Part shown: in pieces, positions 33,894 to 45,973 of the stretch
How positions within the stretch are numbered: position 1 is the stretch's first letter
Layout of the letters: every line of letters starts with the position of its first letter
Assembly (NCBI RefSeq): GCF_949628215.1
Contig: NW_027441286.1
Location: forward strand, 1-64,000
Length of the DNA: 64,000 bases
Direction: 5' to 3'
Source of the DNA: Phalacrocorax aristotelis
Lineage: Eukaryota; Chordata; Aves; Suliformes; Phalacrocoracidae
Translations under genes and position numbers: made by a program
Notes under the pieces: model-generated
Told to the model about the DNA's origin: nothing
Seen by the model: only the letters and a program-made list of their open reading frames with translations
Databases searched by the model: none

Positions 33894-35087
33894 GAGGGAA
33901 CTGCGAGGGAACCGCGAGAGAACCCCACAGAACAAACCATGGGGCACGAGAAGGCAGAGAATTAAGAATTAGGGACAGGGAGCCAGAAAAAAAAAAAGAA
34001 AAAAACCAAAGGGAGACAGAGAGCAAAAGGAATCGCAATGCGTACGGAGAGAAGAGAGAAACAATTCTAGCATAGGGTCACGGGGGAGCCAGGGACAGCA
34101 AGATGGAGAAAGGACAGAAGCTACAGGCTACAGGGCAGAGAGGGAAGAATTAATGAATAGACACAGAGAGCTGGGCAGAAAGAGATGGAGAAAGGCTAAA
34201 GATCACACGGCCTACAGGGAAGAGAGAAGAGAGGGAGGAATTTTAAAAACAGGGGCAAGAAGCCAGAGAGAGGGAGAGAGAAGCAACAATAAAATGGGGA
34301 CAAGCCACAGGGCAGCGAGGAGGGAATCAATGAATAAGAACACGAGACCAAAGAGAACACAATGTAGAATGGAAAAAAGGAACAGCGGCCTACAGGGAAG
34401 GAGGAATTAAAGATCAGGGACTGGGAGGCAGACAGAGACACATGAAGAAACAAGTGGAAAAAAAAAAAAAAAACCAACAGCAATGGGCTACAAAGACAGA
34501 GAGGGAGGAAATGAGGAAATAAAACATCGCAGCAAGGAGCTGGACAGAGAGAGATGAGGACAAACAAATAGCACGGGTCCACGTGACAGAGAACGTGGAA
34601 TTAGAACACAGAGAGAGGGAGCCGGACAGAGAGAGAGGCCGAGAGAAACATCTAGACAGGCTACAGCGGGCAGAGGCAGGAATTAAAACCTAGGGACAGG
34701 GAGCTGGACAGAGAGAGATGGAGGTCACAGGGAACAGCGGTGGCTGCAGGAAGAACAGGAATTCATGAATAGGGCAAGGGAGCTGGACAGAGAAGAACTC
34801 AGAAAGGCAAGAACAGTAGCAGGGTACAGAGCAGAGCAGACGAATTAAAAAGCACGGGGGGAGCGTTGAGGCAGACAGAGAGAGATTAAGAAAAAAGTCA
34901 CGGGCTACGTGGCAAAGCAGGAGGAATTCAGAAACGAGGATGGGAACCAAGGGAGAGTGTGCTGGTGAAGGATAACGGGCATTAAAAGTGAGGGACGGGG
35001 AGCTGGGAAAAGCGAGGCAGAGAAAAACAGAATCACAGAGAGAATCACACAAAGCCAAAAAAGAAGAAACTGAACAACAGGAACAGG
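33894..35087 (+). repeat. Long purine-rich repeat, unit 3
   Basis: Same ~85-bp family; the A run near 34458 is changed and the AACAACAAACAAACC spacer of units 1-2 is shortened. Confidence 0.8.
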
Positions 35088-35665
35088 TGTAACCAAAGCG
35101 ATGAAATCAACCAACCAGAGACGGTGTTCCATTATGGGAACATGGAGCGTACCAATCAGCGCACCTGTCGATCTGCATTTTAGTGCCTAGGCGATCGTTA
35201 ATGTCAGCAGAACAACAGACAACATGCTTCTGTCAGAAAAGGATGACAAAACGCGGTTTCGCTTAGCGGACTGAGAAAACTAGCCAAGACTGCCAAGAGT
35301 AAGAGCCGAGAAGCTAAAAGGTAATTCCGGCAGGGGGAGATCGCGACCACCGACTCACAGACCACCACCGACCCAAGTAACACCACCTACTCAGAAGAGA
35401 ACAACGGAAGAGGACAACCGAGCCTGCGCAGTGATTGACATACGGAACGAGCAAGTTTGTACCCATCGCTAGACAAGACAATAATGACTATGTATGAGTA
35501 TGTAAAATTTTCATCTACAAATTGTACAGGAAAGGTGCGTGAGGTACGCACGCCAGGAGGAGCGATCCCCCGTGCATCCGGCGCCGTGAATATAGAATGC
35601 CTGCTCTTTAATACTAAATTGGTGTTGAGGAGTCGTTTCCGATTTTAACGCGTTTTTCGGTAACA
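35088..35665 (+). mobile_element. 5' LTR, copy B
   Basis: 578 bp; polyadenylation hexamer AATATA (35589-35594); lacks the 6-bp CATCGC duplication of copy A. Confidence 0.92.
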
Positions 35666-35669
35666 GTTT

Positions 35670-35687
35670 TGGCACCCCAGGTGGGAA
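35670..35687 (+). promoter_or_regulatory. Primer-binding site, copy B
   Basis: TGGCACCCCAGGTGGGAA, identical to copy A. Confidence 0.75.
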
Positions 35688-36086
35688 CCTGCTTTTGAAT
35701 CTCGACGGATGCGTGGGATCGTGGGACCTGCAGCCGGCCCCGAGGAATTCTCCGGGAGAGCTTCCGATCCCCGGGCCAGAGAATTCTGAGCAAGATCCCC
35801 TGGATTGAGGTAAACAAGGCATTCTTTGAAGAAGAAACTTAGGTAGAATAATACGTGGGGTTAGTTTCCCACATAGGATAGGATAGCGGGTTTGAGTCCC
35901 ACAGGCCTGCCCGTAAGGCGCGGCGAAAGCCACGCAGGGTCGGGGCCAAGAGGTGCCTCGGTTGGTAAGTCTCTGCTAGGCGAAAGCCTGTGGAGCGGGA
36001 CCCGAGGGTAGGGGAGTCTTCAACAGGGGGTTGAAGTCTCCAGGGATATCTAGCAGGGGGCTACAGATCCCAGTGGCAGATTTCCA
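35688..36086 (+). other. Retroviral untranslated leader, copy B
   Basis: Matches 25359-25757, with a substitution near 35710 (GACGGATGCGTGG against GACGGATCCGTGG). Confidence 0.6.
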
Positions 36087-37017
36087 GTGAGACCTCTAAC
36101 GGGGGTTGGAGTCCCTCTGACTACTATTTGCGATAGCGCACAATCACAACTACTAGTCGACTGGGAGACGGGAGCATTACTGAGTAGGAAACCTATCCCA
36201 CAGAGAACACCTTTGCGATGTATTTTGAAGCACTGCAAAGACGTCGGGGGCGGTGACCCACTAACTCGGAAACCATTAATTGAATATTGCAATCATTGGT
36301 GGCCAACGTATCAATTGGAAGGTGGGCACAAATGGCCAGAACATGAGACATTGCAATATCGTACCATCTTGCAATTAATGTTGTTTTGTAAAAAGGAAAG
36401 GCAAATGGGAAGAAGTGGCATATGTTGATTTGTTCTTTACACCGTGGAATCATCCCGAGCAGCAGAAACAGCGTGAGGTATGTCCACAAGATTCTACGGC
36501 AATGTTTCTGAAAAGAGGAAAACGTGGTGAGAACTTGAAAGAGTGTTGCTCTACTTGTGATACTGGATACTTCGCTTGATGAAACTGACAAGAAAATAGT
36601 ACTGAATACAGCCAGAAGGCAGGTGCAGGGAGCACATGCTAACGGGAATTTACAGAGAACAATGAATAAGAATTTTCCATCTACAAATCCCGAGTGGGAC
36701 CCTAATCAGCCAGGACCCAGGGGAATGTTGACTAGATGTCAGAGAGAGATTTTATTTGGAGTAAGACAAGCAATGCCAAAAGCAATAAATTGGTCAAAAT
36801 TTATGAAGTGAGACAAGAATTAAGTGAGTCCCCTTCAGCCTTTATGGAAAGACTGAAGGTGACCACCAGAAAATATACTCATTTGAACCCAGAAAAACCA
36901 GAAAAAGCAATTCAGCTGGTCTCTATATTCATAAGACAATCAGCCCCAGATGGGGGCGGGGGGAGAGAAAACAACCTTCAGAAACTAGAACAACCTGAAT
37001 CCAGAGATCTGGGTTAA
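36087..37017 (+). pseudogene. gag: gag remnant, copy B
   Basis: Same matrix and capsid remnants and same breaks as copy A. Substitutions include AAAGGAAAGG for AAAGGGAAGG at about 36395. Confidence 0.85.
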
Positions 37018-37080
37018 ATGCTTGAAGTAGCTTGGCATGAAGGAGACCAGGGGAATCAACCCTAGCTGAACACCTGGTTA

Positions 37081-37329
37081 CACTGAAGCTACGGAATGAA
37101 GAAATAGAATTTTTGGTAGATACGGGAGCCACTTATTTGGTATTGAATACACGTGAAGAGAAATTTGATCATAAATCAGTAGATGTTGCTAGCGCAACAG
37201 GGCAAAGAAAAATTAGCCCCTCTCAGAGCCATTAAAGTTTAAATTGGAGAAGCAATGGGCAACTCACCAGTTTCTGCATATGCCTGAATGTCCACTGCCT
37301 CTGTTATGACGAGATCTATTAGGTCAATT
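37081..37329 (+). pseudogene. pro: Protease remnant, copy B
   Basis: DTGA box at 37119-37130, with the surrounding stops as in copy A. Confidence 0.85.
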
Positions 37330-37513
37330 AGATGCTCAAGTAACTTTTAAAGATGGAGAGATTAAATCACTAATACCAGAATCAAAAGCCACAGAGGCGA
37401 GAGCGTTTATGTTACAGGATTCCTCCAGGGAGGAACGGGTTCCCGAGGAAGTGGAAAACGTAGTAATTCCTTTGGTTTGAGCGAGCGGAGCTCCGGAGCG
37501 ATCTAAGTGGGCA

Positions 37514-38941
37514 GAGCCGGTAAAAGTAACCTTAAAGCCTGGAGCCAAGCCCGTAAGACAAAAACAATACCCTATTAAGCGAGAGGCTCGAAAAGGATTA
37601 CAGAAGTTAATTATAAAATTTTTCAGAATATGAGCTTTTAGTGGAATGTGAATCAGAATATAGTACTCCTGTGTCGCCAGTAAAGAAATCTAGAGGCAAA
37701 GAGTATTAGCTAGTTCACCATTTAAGGGCTATAAATCAGGTGGTCCAAGATATACATCCGGTAGTAGCTAATCCATACACTTTACTGACCTCTTTTAAAG
37801 GAGGAGCATAAATGGTTTACTGTACTAGATTTGAAGGACGCCTTCTTTTGCATACCTCCAGGCATAAAAAGTCAAAGCCTATTTGCTTTGCAATGGGAAA
37901 GCCCCACCACAGAATGAAAGACACAGCTACCATGGACCGTACTTCCACAAGGATTTAAAAATAGTCCTACGATACTTGAGACTCAGCTGGCAAAAAAAAA
38001 TTAGAGATATAGAAAAAACAGAACCCAGGGAGAGGCATCTTGTTACAGAATGCGGATGACATTCTGATAGCGGCACAAAGTAAAGAAAAATGTTTTGAAA
38101 TTTTTAAATTTTCTGGGCCAAGGAAGATGCGGAGTTTCCAGAAACAAAACCCAAATAGGAAAAGAAGCAGCCATTTATTTAGGATTTGAAATATCTCAAA
38201 GACAAAGACAATTAGAAAGTGAAAAGAAAGAAACTATTTGTCAAATTCCCGAACCTAGCAGCCCGAAGGAACTGAGAGCTTTTCTGAAAACAATGAAATA
38301 GCATCAGCTCTGGATTCTGAACTGTAGACTGTATGTAAAACCATTATTTGAGGCATTGAAAGACTCAAAAGGATAAATATTTAACCTGGACGCCCGGATG
38401 CCAAACGGCATTCAAAGAACTGAAAAGAGCCTCGATGATGGCCCCTGCATTAGGCCTACCTGATTTCGCTAAACCTTTTCAGTTGTTTGTCCACGAAAGA
38501 CAACATTTAGCCCTTGGAGTGCTGACACAGCGACTGGGAACCTGGAAGAGACCTGTGGGCTACTTCTCCAAACAACCTGACCACGCGAGTAAAAGATGGC
38601 CTAGGTGTTTACGGGCAGTAGCAACAACAGCGCTGCCGATCCGGGAAGCCCCAAAGTTAACAATGGGACAGAAGATGACAGTATATGTCCCGCACATAGC
38701 GGTGACTGTTTTAGAACAAAAGGGGGGTCGTTGGCTATCCCTTAGCAGAATGTTGAAATATCAAGTTGTTCTGTTAGAACAAGACGATGTGGAATCGAAG
38801 ACTACTGCTATACTGAATCCTGCTATGTTTTTAACAACAGAAAACCTTACGGACAATTTAGAACACGATCGCTTGCTAACTATTGAACAAGTCTATTCCA
38901 GCAGACCAGACCTGAGACACAAACCTCTGGGAAAATCCTGA
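37514..38941 (+). pseudogene. pol: Reverse transcriptase remnant, copy B
   Basis: As copy A, with NADD at 38049-38060 and the same early TAG (37707-37709). One private change at 37719 turns LVHDLR into LVHHLR, altering an otherwise conserved aspartate; it happened after the duplication. Confidence 0.88.
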
Positions 38942-39497
38942 TCTGGAGTTGTTTACAGATGGAAGAAGCTCTGGGCGAGAAGAGAAGCGAATGGCCGGAT
39001 ATGCTGTCGTTATCGCCGCCGAGGGAATGGAGTCAGGGGTGCTGCCTGCAAACACCTCAGCACAGAAAGCAGTATTGGTAGCATTGAAGCGAGCTCTGCG
39101 AATGGCAGAAGGACAAAGGATAAATATCTAGACTGATTCCAAACGTGCATTTGGTGTGATCCACGATCATGGAGCTATTGGGAAGGAGAAAGGACTGCCA
39201 TCAGCCCAAGAATCATCAATACAGCATAAAGAAGAAATTCTCCAACTTCCGGAAGACGTGCAGAAACCAAAAGAAGTGGCGGTAAAGCGTTGCAAAGCTC
39301 ATCGATTTGGCCAGACGGCTGTAAACATAAGCAAACGACTGACCGATAAAGCTGCAAAGAGGACTGCAGAGCAAGGTATCCTTGCACTAGTACCAGTAAA
39401 ACAGATCAGAATTCCAAAGTTGAAACCGAGATATAATAAATTGGATGAGCAATTAGCAGAACAATTGGAAGCATCACAAAACACAGAGAGATGGTAG
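38942..39497 (+). pseudogene. pol: RNase H remnant, copy B
   Basis: Same TAG before TDS (39129-39131). One private change gives KAHRFGQ instead of KAHQFGQ (about 39304). Confidence 0.85.
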
Positions 39498-39558
39498 GTA
39501 ACACCAGAAAAACAAGTAATAACAACAACCACCCCACAAGTTATGACAGAACTTGCAA

Positions 39559-40074
39559 AAGAAAACCATGAGCAAACACATTAGGCTGTAGGCGCTACGG
39601 TTTTGAGTTTAAAAACATCTGTAGCGTGTGTAGGCACGACAAGAATAGTTAAACCCATAGTAGCTAAGTGTCCAATCTGTCCTAGAAATAATCCCCTGAA
39701 CCAAAGGAAACAACCTTTAGGAGTAACAAAACAAAAAATTCTCCCGGAAATTATTAGCAAATTAAGTTCTCTGAGTTACCCAGACAAAATAGATAGAGCA
39801 GTATTTGTCAGTGCTGATTGACAAATTTTCTAGATGGCCAGCAGCTTTCTCGTGCTGCACCGACAAAGCTAGAGTAGTAGTTAAAACGTTGCTGAAGGAA
39901 ATAATACCAAGATTTAGAGTGCCAACGGGAATGTCCTCTGATAGAGCACCACATTTTTTTGCAGAGGTACTTCAACAAATTAATAAAATTTTGGGTAGAA
40001 AATGGGACCTGCATACACCCTGGAGACCACAATCAAGTGAAAAATTTCAGAACATGAAGCAAACACTAAACTGA
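39559..40074 (+). pseudogene. pol: Integrase remnant, copy B
   Basis: HHCC domain with internal TAG (39582-39584); SDRAPHF and PQSSEKFQ as in copy A. Confidence 0.87.
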
Positions 40075-40140
40075 CATAGTGGAATATTATTGATCTAGGA
40101 TGGAAGTATTGAGAAAATTATTATTTCAGAACTTCCAAAC

Positions 40141-40148
40141 AGGGGAAA
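40141..40148 (+). promoter_or_regulatory. Polypurine tract, copy B
   Basis: AGGGGAAA directly before the 3' LTR. Confidence 0.8.
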
Positions 40149-40711
40149 TGTAACCAAAGTGATGAAATCAACCAGAGACAGTGTTCCATTACGGGAACAT
40201 GGAGCGTACCAATCAGCGCACCTGTCGATCTGCATTTTAGTCCCTAGGCGATCGTTAATGCGAACAGAACAACAGACAACGTGCTTCTGTCAGAAAAGGA
40301 TGACAAAACGCGGTTTCGCTTAGCAGACTGAGAAAACTAGCCAAGACTGCCAAGATTAAGAGCCAAGAAGGTAAAAGGTAATTCCGGCAGGGGGAGATCG
40401 CGACCACCGACTCACAGACCACCACCGACCCAAGTAACAGAAGAGAACAACGGAAGAGGACAACCGAGCCTGCGCAGCGATTTACATACGGAACGAGCAA
40501 GTTTGTACCAATCAGCAGACAGGACAATAATGAATATGTATGAATACGTAAAACATTGATCTACAAATTGTACGGGAAAGGTGCGTGAGGTACGCACACC
40601 AGGAGGAGCGATCCCCCGTGCATCCGGCGCCGCGAATAAAGAATGCCTGCTCTTTAATACTAAATTGGTGTTGAGGAGTCGTTTCTGATTTTAACGCTTT
40701 TTTCGGTAACA
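40149..40711 (+). mobile_element. 3' LTR, copy B
   Basis: 563 bp. An 11-bp deletion removes CACCACCTACT after CCAAGTAA; AATAAA kept (40635-40640). The terminus has AACGCTTTTTTCGG where the other LTRs have AACGCGTTTTTCGG. Confidence 0.92.
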
Positions 40712-41040
40712 CAGGGAGTCAGATCAAGAGAGCCAGAGAACAACAAAACACCGACAGGCTACAGGACAGAGCAGGAGGAAAAAAAAAAAAAACGGAGCCA
40801 GAGCCAGGCAGAGAGAGGCGGAGAAAGAAAAAGGAGCCACAGGCTACAGGACAGAGAGAGGGAGGACTGAAAAGATGGGGAGGCAGGGAGACACTCAGAG
40901 CGAGATGGAGAAAGAAGGTGCGGGGGGGGGGGGGGGGGGGGGGCGCAAAAAAAAAAAGTAAATTTTGCAGCAGGTAAGGAAAGAGAGGGGGCCGGGGGAG
41001 AGACAGGGAGGGCCCAGGACGCACAAGAGAGGCAACGGGG
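40712..41040 (+). repeat. Purine-rich repeat with poly-G tract, unit 4
   Basis: Longest of the four G runs (22, at 40922-40943). Confidence 0.8.
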
Positions 41041-41061
41041 CCCCAGTGGCCCAGGACTCAC

Positions 41062-41171
41062 CGCGACTCTCGCTCTCAGCGCTGCTGGCACAATTTAGCC
41101 GTTCAGATGCTTCTTTCCCCTCCTCTCCTCCCTGCCTCTTCTGCAGCTCCAGACTCTAGGCCGTCCTCCAC
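41062..41171 (-). other. Third candidate exon in unit 4
   Basis: Same acceptor (TTCTCTTCAG) and donor (GTCGCG|GTGAGT) as 14985-15094, kept although the middle exon (15353-15544 in unit 1) is absent here. Confidence 0.3.
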
Positions 41172-41425
41172 CTGAAGAGAATACGTGGGTGTCTTACAGC
41201 TCTTACCAGATGAGGCTTCCTAGGCACGTAGCCTAGCTCGCCCGTGCTGGAGCTGGGGGCAGGCGCACGGGGCAAGGGGGGCCAGGGGAGGCTGAGGGGG
41301 AGCTCTGGTGAGCTGGGGAGTCGGCCATCTTCTGCACCCAGAAGCTGCAGGGGGAAAAGGTCATCATCCTCCTCCTCCTTTCCCTCTTCCCTTCTATCAG
41401 CTCCCGGGTAACTCCTAGGGCTGCC

Positions 41426-42997
41426 CTCACCCGCTCGCCTTTAGCATACCAGAAGCCTGCCTCGGCGGGTCATTTGAAGCTTCCCATCCCACCAGCCCCA
41501 GTAGTACAGGCACACAAGGAGATACCCCTGCACCCACCAAAGGGGCTCGCTCACCTCGCCGGCAGCCCTAGGCCTCACCCGACACAGGGAATCGTGTCCG
41601 ACACACCACCACGCTGCAGCAGGAGCGGAGGAGGCCTTTCCTTACCAGGAAGCAGCAACGAGCACGGCGGCATCACCTCGCAGGCACCGCAGCATCGCAG
41701 GGCTGTTACCTGCGGAGAGAGCAATGGGGATCACAGGGACGCCACCGCGCGTGCACGGCTCCCGGGCTCAGTACCCAATTCTGGTCGCTGGGCAGCAGCA
41801 TTATCTGAATTACTCTTCTCGATTAATACCATCCAGAAACCGTAACTTGGCTGCATCCACAGAGCTTCTATTCCTCTGCACCTTTCCCCCTCGCAGCCCC
41901 AGCAGCGCCGTTCATTGCCTCTGCACCAAACAGCAAAGTGTCTCGAGGGAGGAGAAGCAGCACAGCAAACCTGGGGAACAAGGTTGGGTTCCCACCCCCG
42001 CAGAATAAGCCCCAGGAACTGCTTGTAGGCATGTGGCATCAGGGTTGTGATCGGGTTTTGGTTTGGTTTTCTTTTTTTTTCCCCCGCCTTCTTTACATAA
42101 TGTAATAATTGGGGTTGCTTTTCCAAACTACTGAGTTCTGTGGGGATTTTTTGTGCTTTTGCCCTACAAAAAATGGTCATTTTCACTTTCGGTTTTGTGC
42201 ATGAGAATGGTTGGCGGGTGCTTTTAGGTTGTTGTTCCTTCCCCCCACCCCCTTTTTTTTTTCCTTTCCAGCCGCACAAATCCAGCTGGAGTTGGCTTTC
42301 CCAGAAGCCCCAAGTTGTTTTCTTTCCACCAGAATTCTTCCTGTATTTTCACCCCTCATTGCAGGCCCAGAGTCAAGGGGTTTGAGGTATTTTTGTGCCC
42401 AGGCAGCAGCTCCCAGGCTGCATAAGCAGCCCCACAGGGGGAAGTCCCCGTTTGAGGGAATCGGCCCCAAATTGGGATGGGAAAGTGAAGAGAAGGAGAA
42501 AAAACCCTGAATAACCTGAAAAAGAACACCTACTCCAGCCCACCAAGCACCGGTCACCTTGCCTGACTCACCTCCAGGGCCCACATCACGCTCGGCTCAT
42601 CGCTTAGCACCCTCAGATCACAAAAAAAAAAAAAAAGAGTAAAACCCATAATGGAGCCCTATAGCCATCAGTCACATCTTCCCTCCAGTACTACACACAG
42701 ACTCACCTTCTTACAGCGCTCCCCTGGGCTCTCCTCCGTTGCCCTGCACGACTCATCCATCTGCACCTGGAAAAACAGTGTTACTGAACAAGTCACCTGG
42801 AGGCACAGCAACAGCTTAACCATTCCACAGCTCCTGCGCCCACGTAGGAATACCATCTAGAGCCCAACTACAGCCTGCCGTTAAAGGAAATGCATTAAAT
42901 CAAACGTTAAGCCCTCGCACATACAAGCCGGAACAGCAAAAACACCGCACGCTCGCGCACCCAGGGCGCAGCCCGACGGAGGTCCACGCGCACCTCG
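41426..42997. other. Unit-4-specific sequence with several minus-strand splice donors
   Basis: No repeat or gene recognised. Minus-strand donors of good quality occur at about 41552 (GGCGAG|GTGAGC), 41644 (CTTCCTG|GTAAGG, with acceptor CTCTCTCCGCAG near 41711), 42567 (CCTGGAG|GTGAGT) and 42707. Poly-T and poly-A tracts lie near 42070, 42250 and 42620. Confidence 0.4.
42707..42766 (-). other. Candidate 60-nt symmetric exon
   Basis: Minus strand. Acceptor CACTGTTTTTCCAG and donor TAAGAAG|GTGAGT enclose exactly 60 nt, open in one frame as VQMDESCRATEESPGERCKK. I do not recognise this peptide. Joining it in the same phase to the nearest downstream candidate exon (ending 42567) gives a stop, so coding status is doubtful. 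Confidence 0.3.
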
Positions 42998-43058
42998 CCG
43001 GTTTGATGCGGAGCCACCCAGCATCCCTGCGAGCACAGCTGCAGACGCAACAGCAGTT
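42998..43058 (+). repeat. 61-bp island of homology to units 1-3
   Basis: Runs from CCGGTTTGATGCGG to CAACAGCAGTT with one substitution (GCAGACGC for GCAGGCGC). In units 1-3 the next bases (ACGCAGCCAC) correspond to 46323 here, so a 3.26-kb block separates the two halves. Confidence 0.85.
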
Positions 43059-44799
43059 TCACCTACACCCATCTCGGCACGCAGCGCTTCTGAAGCTTTA
43101 AGCTGAAAGCCCTACCTTGACGCTTGGCCACACTAGAAGCGAGCCGTAGCTAGGACTCCACAGAAACACAAATTGCACACCCACAGCGGCGACAGCCTTG
43201 CAACTACTTAGACCAGGAACAACAGAGGAAAGTAAAACGGCTTCATCACCCGCACAGGAAAAGCGGCAGACAGAGGCAAAGGGTCAGCATTCATAGCCCT
43301 TACAGAACACAGGCGTTCTCTCTCCTTCCATTCCTAAACCCATCCCTTAGGTCTAAATATCGCAGCCCTGCTGTGGCAATAGCGAGAGCGGGGAACGAGA
43401 GCCCTGCCGCCGGCCATTTGTGCGGCAGGACACAAAAACAGAGGGACATGTTTTGCCACACACAACCCTGAATCTCCTGAAAAGTTATGTTTACCAAAAA
43501 TAGGCATTTGGAACATATTGCCAAAAACAAAACATTCGGCAATAAAACTTTTATGTGTTTGACACCCGCACATTTTTTGGGAACTTGCTATTTGCTTCCT
43601 GGTTTTGCTGGTCTTCCCTCAGAAGTTCTACCTGCAGCCAAGTTATTCCCACCCGCCCGACCGGTTCAAGCATTCACCTTCCTGGTATTACCAGCACATT
43701 GAGACACAGGCGAGGAACTTAACTGCTCTTCTAAAACTATCCAAATGACAATTACAGCCCTGAAAGAGGAGTGGAAGAGAAGAACAGGAGAGATCAGGCA
43801 GCAAAAATGCTCTGCAGGCTGCTGCCAGCCAACACTGCACTCTTTTGTTAAAGCCACCCCGCCCCCCCAAATGCAAACAAAAAAACCCCCCATGACTTCA
43901 TGAAGTGCGTGGGTTTTTTTTCTTTTCAGTAGTCCTTTTGGAGCTCATCCCTGTCTCAGCATCTTGTCTTGTCAGAGCATGAAGTGCAGATGATCTGTAT
44001 CCCGATGACATTTGCATGGGATGAATACATTTTCAGAAATAGACCCGATCCGTGAGACTCCTGTCACCTTTGTGGTTTTAATAATCGTAACTCAATTTTA
44101 TCGACTGACACACTTGTGAGAAAACTAATTAACTTGAAACGTAGCCTCTCCTCGGGGAAAAAATGTGTTAGACACCAAATGAAACCGATTCAGAGCTCCA
44201 AACCACGATGGAGCCGATAGAGCTGTTGTGACTTAGTTTGTATGTTTAATTAATTGGTTAATAACTCTTCTAAGCAGCGCAGAATGAAGAGCTGGACCCA
44301 AAGAGGGTGCGCTGCGCTGGATCCAAAAAGCACCCTTCCTCCAGAGACCCGCCTCAGGTGGCGAGTTCGCTCTGGTGCATGCCGGCCTCCCGAACTTCGG
44401 GGTCCGATGTGACCGGACCCCCACCTCCGGGGAGAGTCCTCGTACCCTGCCCAACCCTTGCTTTCCCCTGCAGCACCCGATGCCCCCACGCCACCCCCAC
44501 AAGCAGCCAAACCGGCTTCTGCTTTTGGCCCCCAAACCAGCTCACTTTGGGACCGGTTCTGAGCCAAAAAGCCCAGCTGCTGAGCCTGTTCTCAAGTCCC
44601 AAAAGCGCAGCACTTGACCTCTGCTCCTCAGCCCAAAACCACACCACTTAGTCCCCTCGCTCAGGCCTTCAAAACGCACGACTCGATCTGTTTCAGGGCC
44701 CCGGCGTCAGCCACAGGAGCCTGCTCTCAAGGCCCAGGAACAGAAGAGCTGTGCTCTCCACGCTCAGGGACCAAACCAGCTGAACCTGGCTGCGTCCCG

Positions 44800-45880
44800 G
44801 CCCCCTCCGCAGTCCCCACGGGCAACGCTCAGGGCCGCGGAGAGCGCAGCCACCCCGCAGCCCTGCACCCCCACGGCCCACGCGGGCACTGTCGGGGAGG
44901 CCTTGGGAACTGAACTGCGCGGGCCCGGCCCCGCACCCCGGCGGGGCAGCCCAGCACCGGCCCGGCAGCGCTTTCTTCCTGCTCTCGCAGGCCTCGTTTC
45001 CCCGGCAGCGCCGGGCCCGCACCCCAACCCCACAGGGGGCCGGGCCCAGCCCGCCTCCAGCAAACCGCGGCGGCAGCAGCCGGGGTCCCTGCCTGCCTCG
45101 CGGGCAAGGGGGGACCCGCCCGGCACCGCAGGAGCCCCCGCCGGGGTCGCCGCCGCCGCCGCCCGACCCCGACGAGGAGCAGTCGAGAGCCGGGTGGGGC
45201 TGCCCCTACTCCCCGGGGACGGGCACGGGCTCGGCCCCAAAACCCAACCACCGACCCACGACAGCGCTCGGCCCGGGGCCGCTGCTGCCCGCACCCCGCC
45301 GCCCCCCCGGGGGCTCCGCGGACCGGGAGACCCCACAGCCCAAACCCGCCGACCCACAGCGCGCCCGGCCATGCGGCTCCTCACCTGCTCTGGCGCGGCT
45401 CCGGCTGCCCCACGGCCCGGCACGGAGCCGAACCCGGCCACCGGACCATCCGCCAACCCCCCCAACCCCCGGACGCTCCGGGACGGTTCTCGTCCCTTTT
45501 CGCTCTGACGCCTCGAGCCGAGCCGGCCCCGCTCCTCCGAGCTACCGGCGGTGCCCGCTCGGCTGCTCGGGGCCGGGCCCTGTTCTCGCCCGGACGCGAG
45601 AAGCCGCTCCGGGGTCTTCTCGGTGCGTCCAGCCCCGTGCCGTGCCGGAGCGGGGAGAGCCGGGTACGAGCGCGGAGCCCTGGGGCAGGGGTTGCCCCAG
45701 TGCCGCCGACGGTGTGTGGGGGGGTGTCGTCGTCCCCCGCCCCACGCGGGGGGCGCACACACGGTACACCCGCGGGCAGGGGCATCCCCGGGGAGCCGTG
45801 CGGCCGGGCTGCGCCGTAGGAGGGGAAGGTGATGTTGGTTTCCCATTTTCCCCGCAAACTGATCCTCCCCCCCGGCCCCC
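44800..45880 (-). promoter_or_regulatory. Second CpG island with minus-strand first-exon donor
   Basis: Dense CpG, no TATA box. On the minus strand CAGAGCAG|GTGAGGAGC would end a first exon at 45385. Long frames on both strands are by-products of the GC content, not recognisable proteins. Confidence 0.45.
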
Positions 45881-45952
45881 CTTTCCCGCGCGTTACAGCC
45901 CGCGAAAAAGCTTTTAACAACCCGATCGACAACACTCCCTTTATCCCTCTTC

Positions 45953-45973
45953 CAGCAGCAGCAGCAGCAGCAG
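45953..45973 (+). repeat. (CAG)7 microsatellite
   Basis: Seven perfect CAG triplets upstream (minus-strand sense) of the second CpG island. Confidence 0.95.

Larger units (their letters stand above)
30394..35087. repeat. Segmental amplicon unit 3
   Basis: Same order of parts as units 1 and 2, with slightly more private substitutions (e.g. GGGGGGCCAGGGG at about 31557 where units 1-2 have GGGGTGCCCGGGG). Confidence 0.92.
35088..40711 (+). mobile_element. Endogenous retrovirus copy B
   Basis: 5624 bp at the same site in the unit as copy A (AACAGG before, CAGGGAG after). The gag, pro and pol remnants all lie at a constant offset of 10329 bp from copy A, with no net insertion or deletion from the first gag frame to the 3' LTR start. 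It shares the same stops, frameshifts and env loss, so the pair arose by duplication and not by separate infection. Confidence 0.93.

Noticed and set aside
43980-44060. Possible snoRNA or octamer-containing element around ATTTGCAT
   Set aside because: No convincing C/D or H/ACA boxes and no terminal stem; an isolated octamer is not enough.
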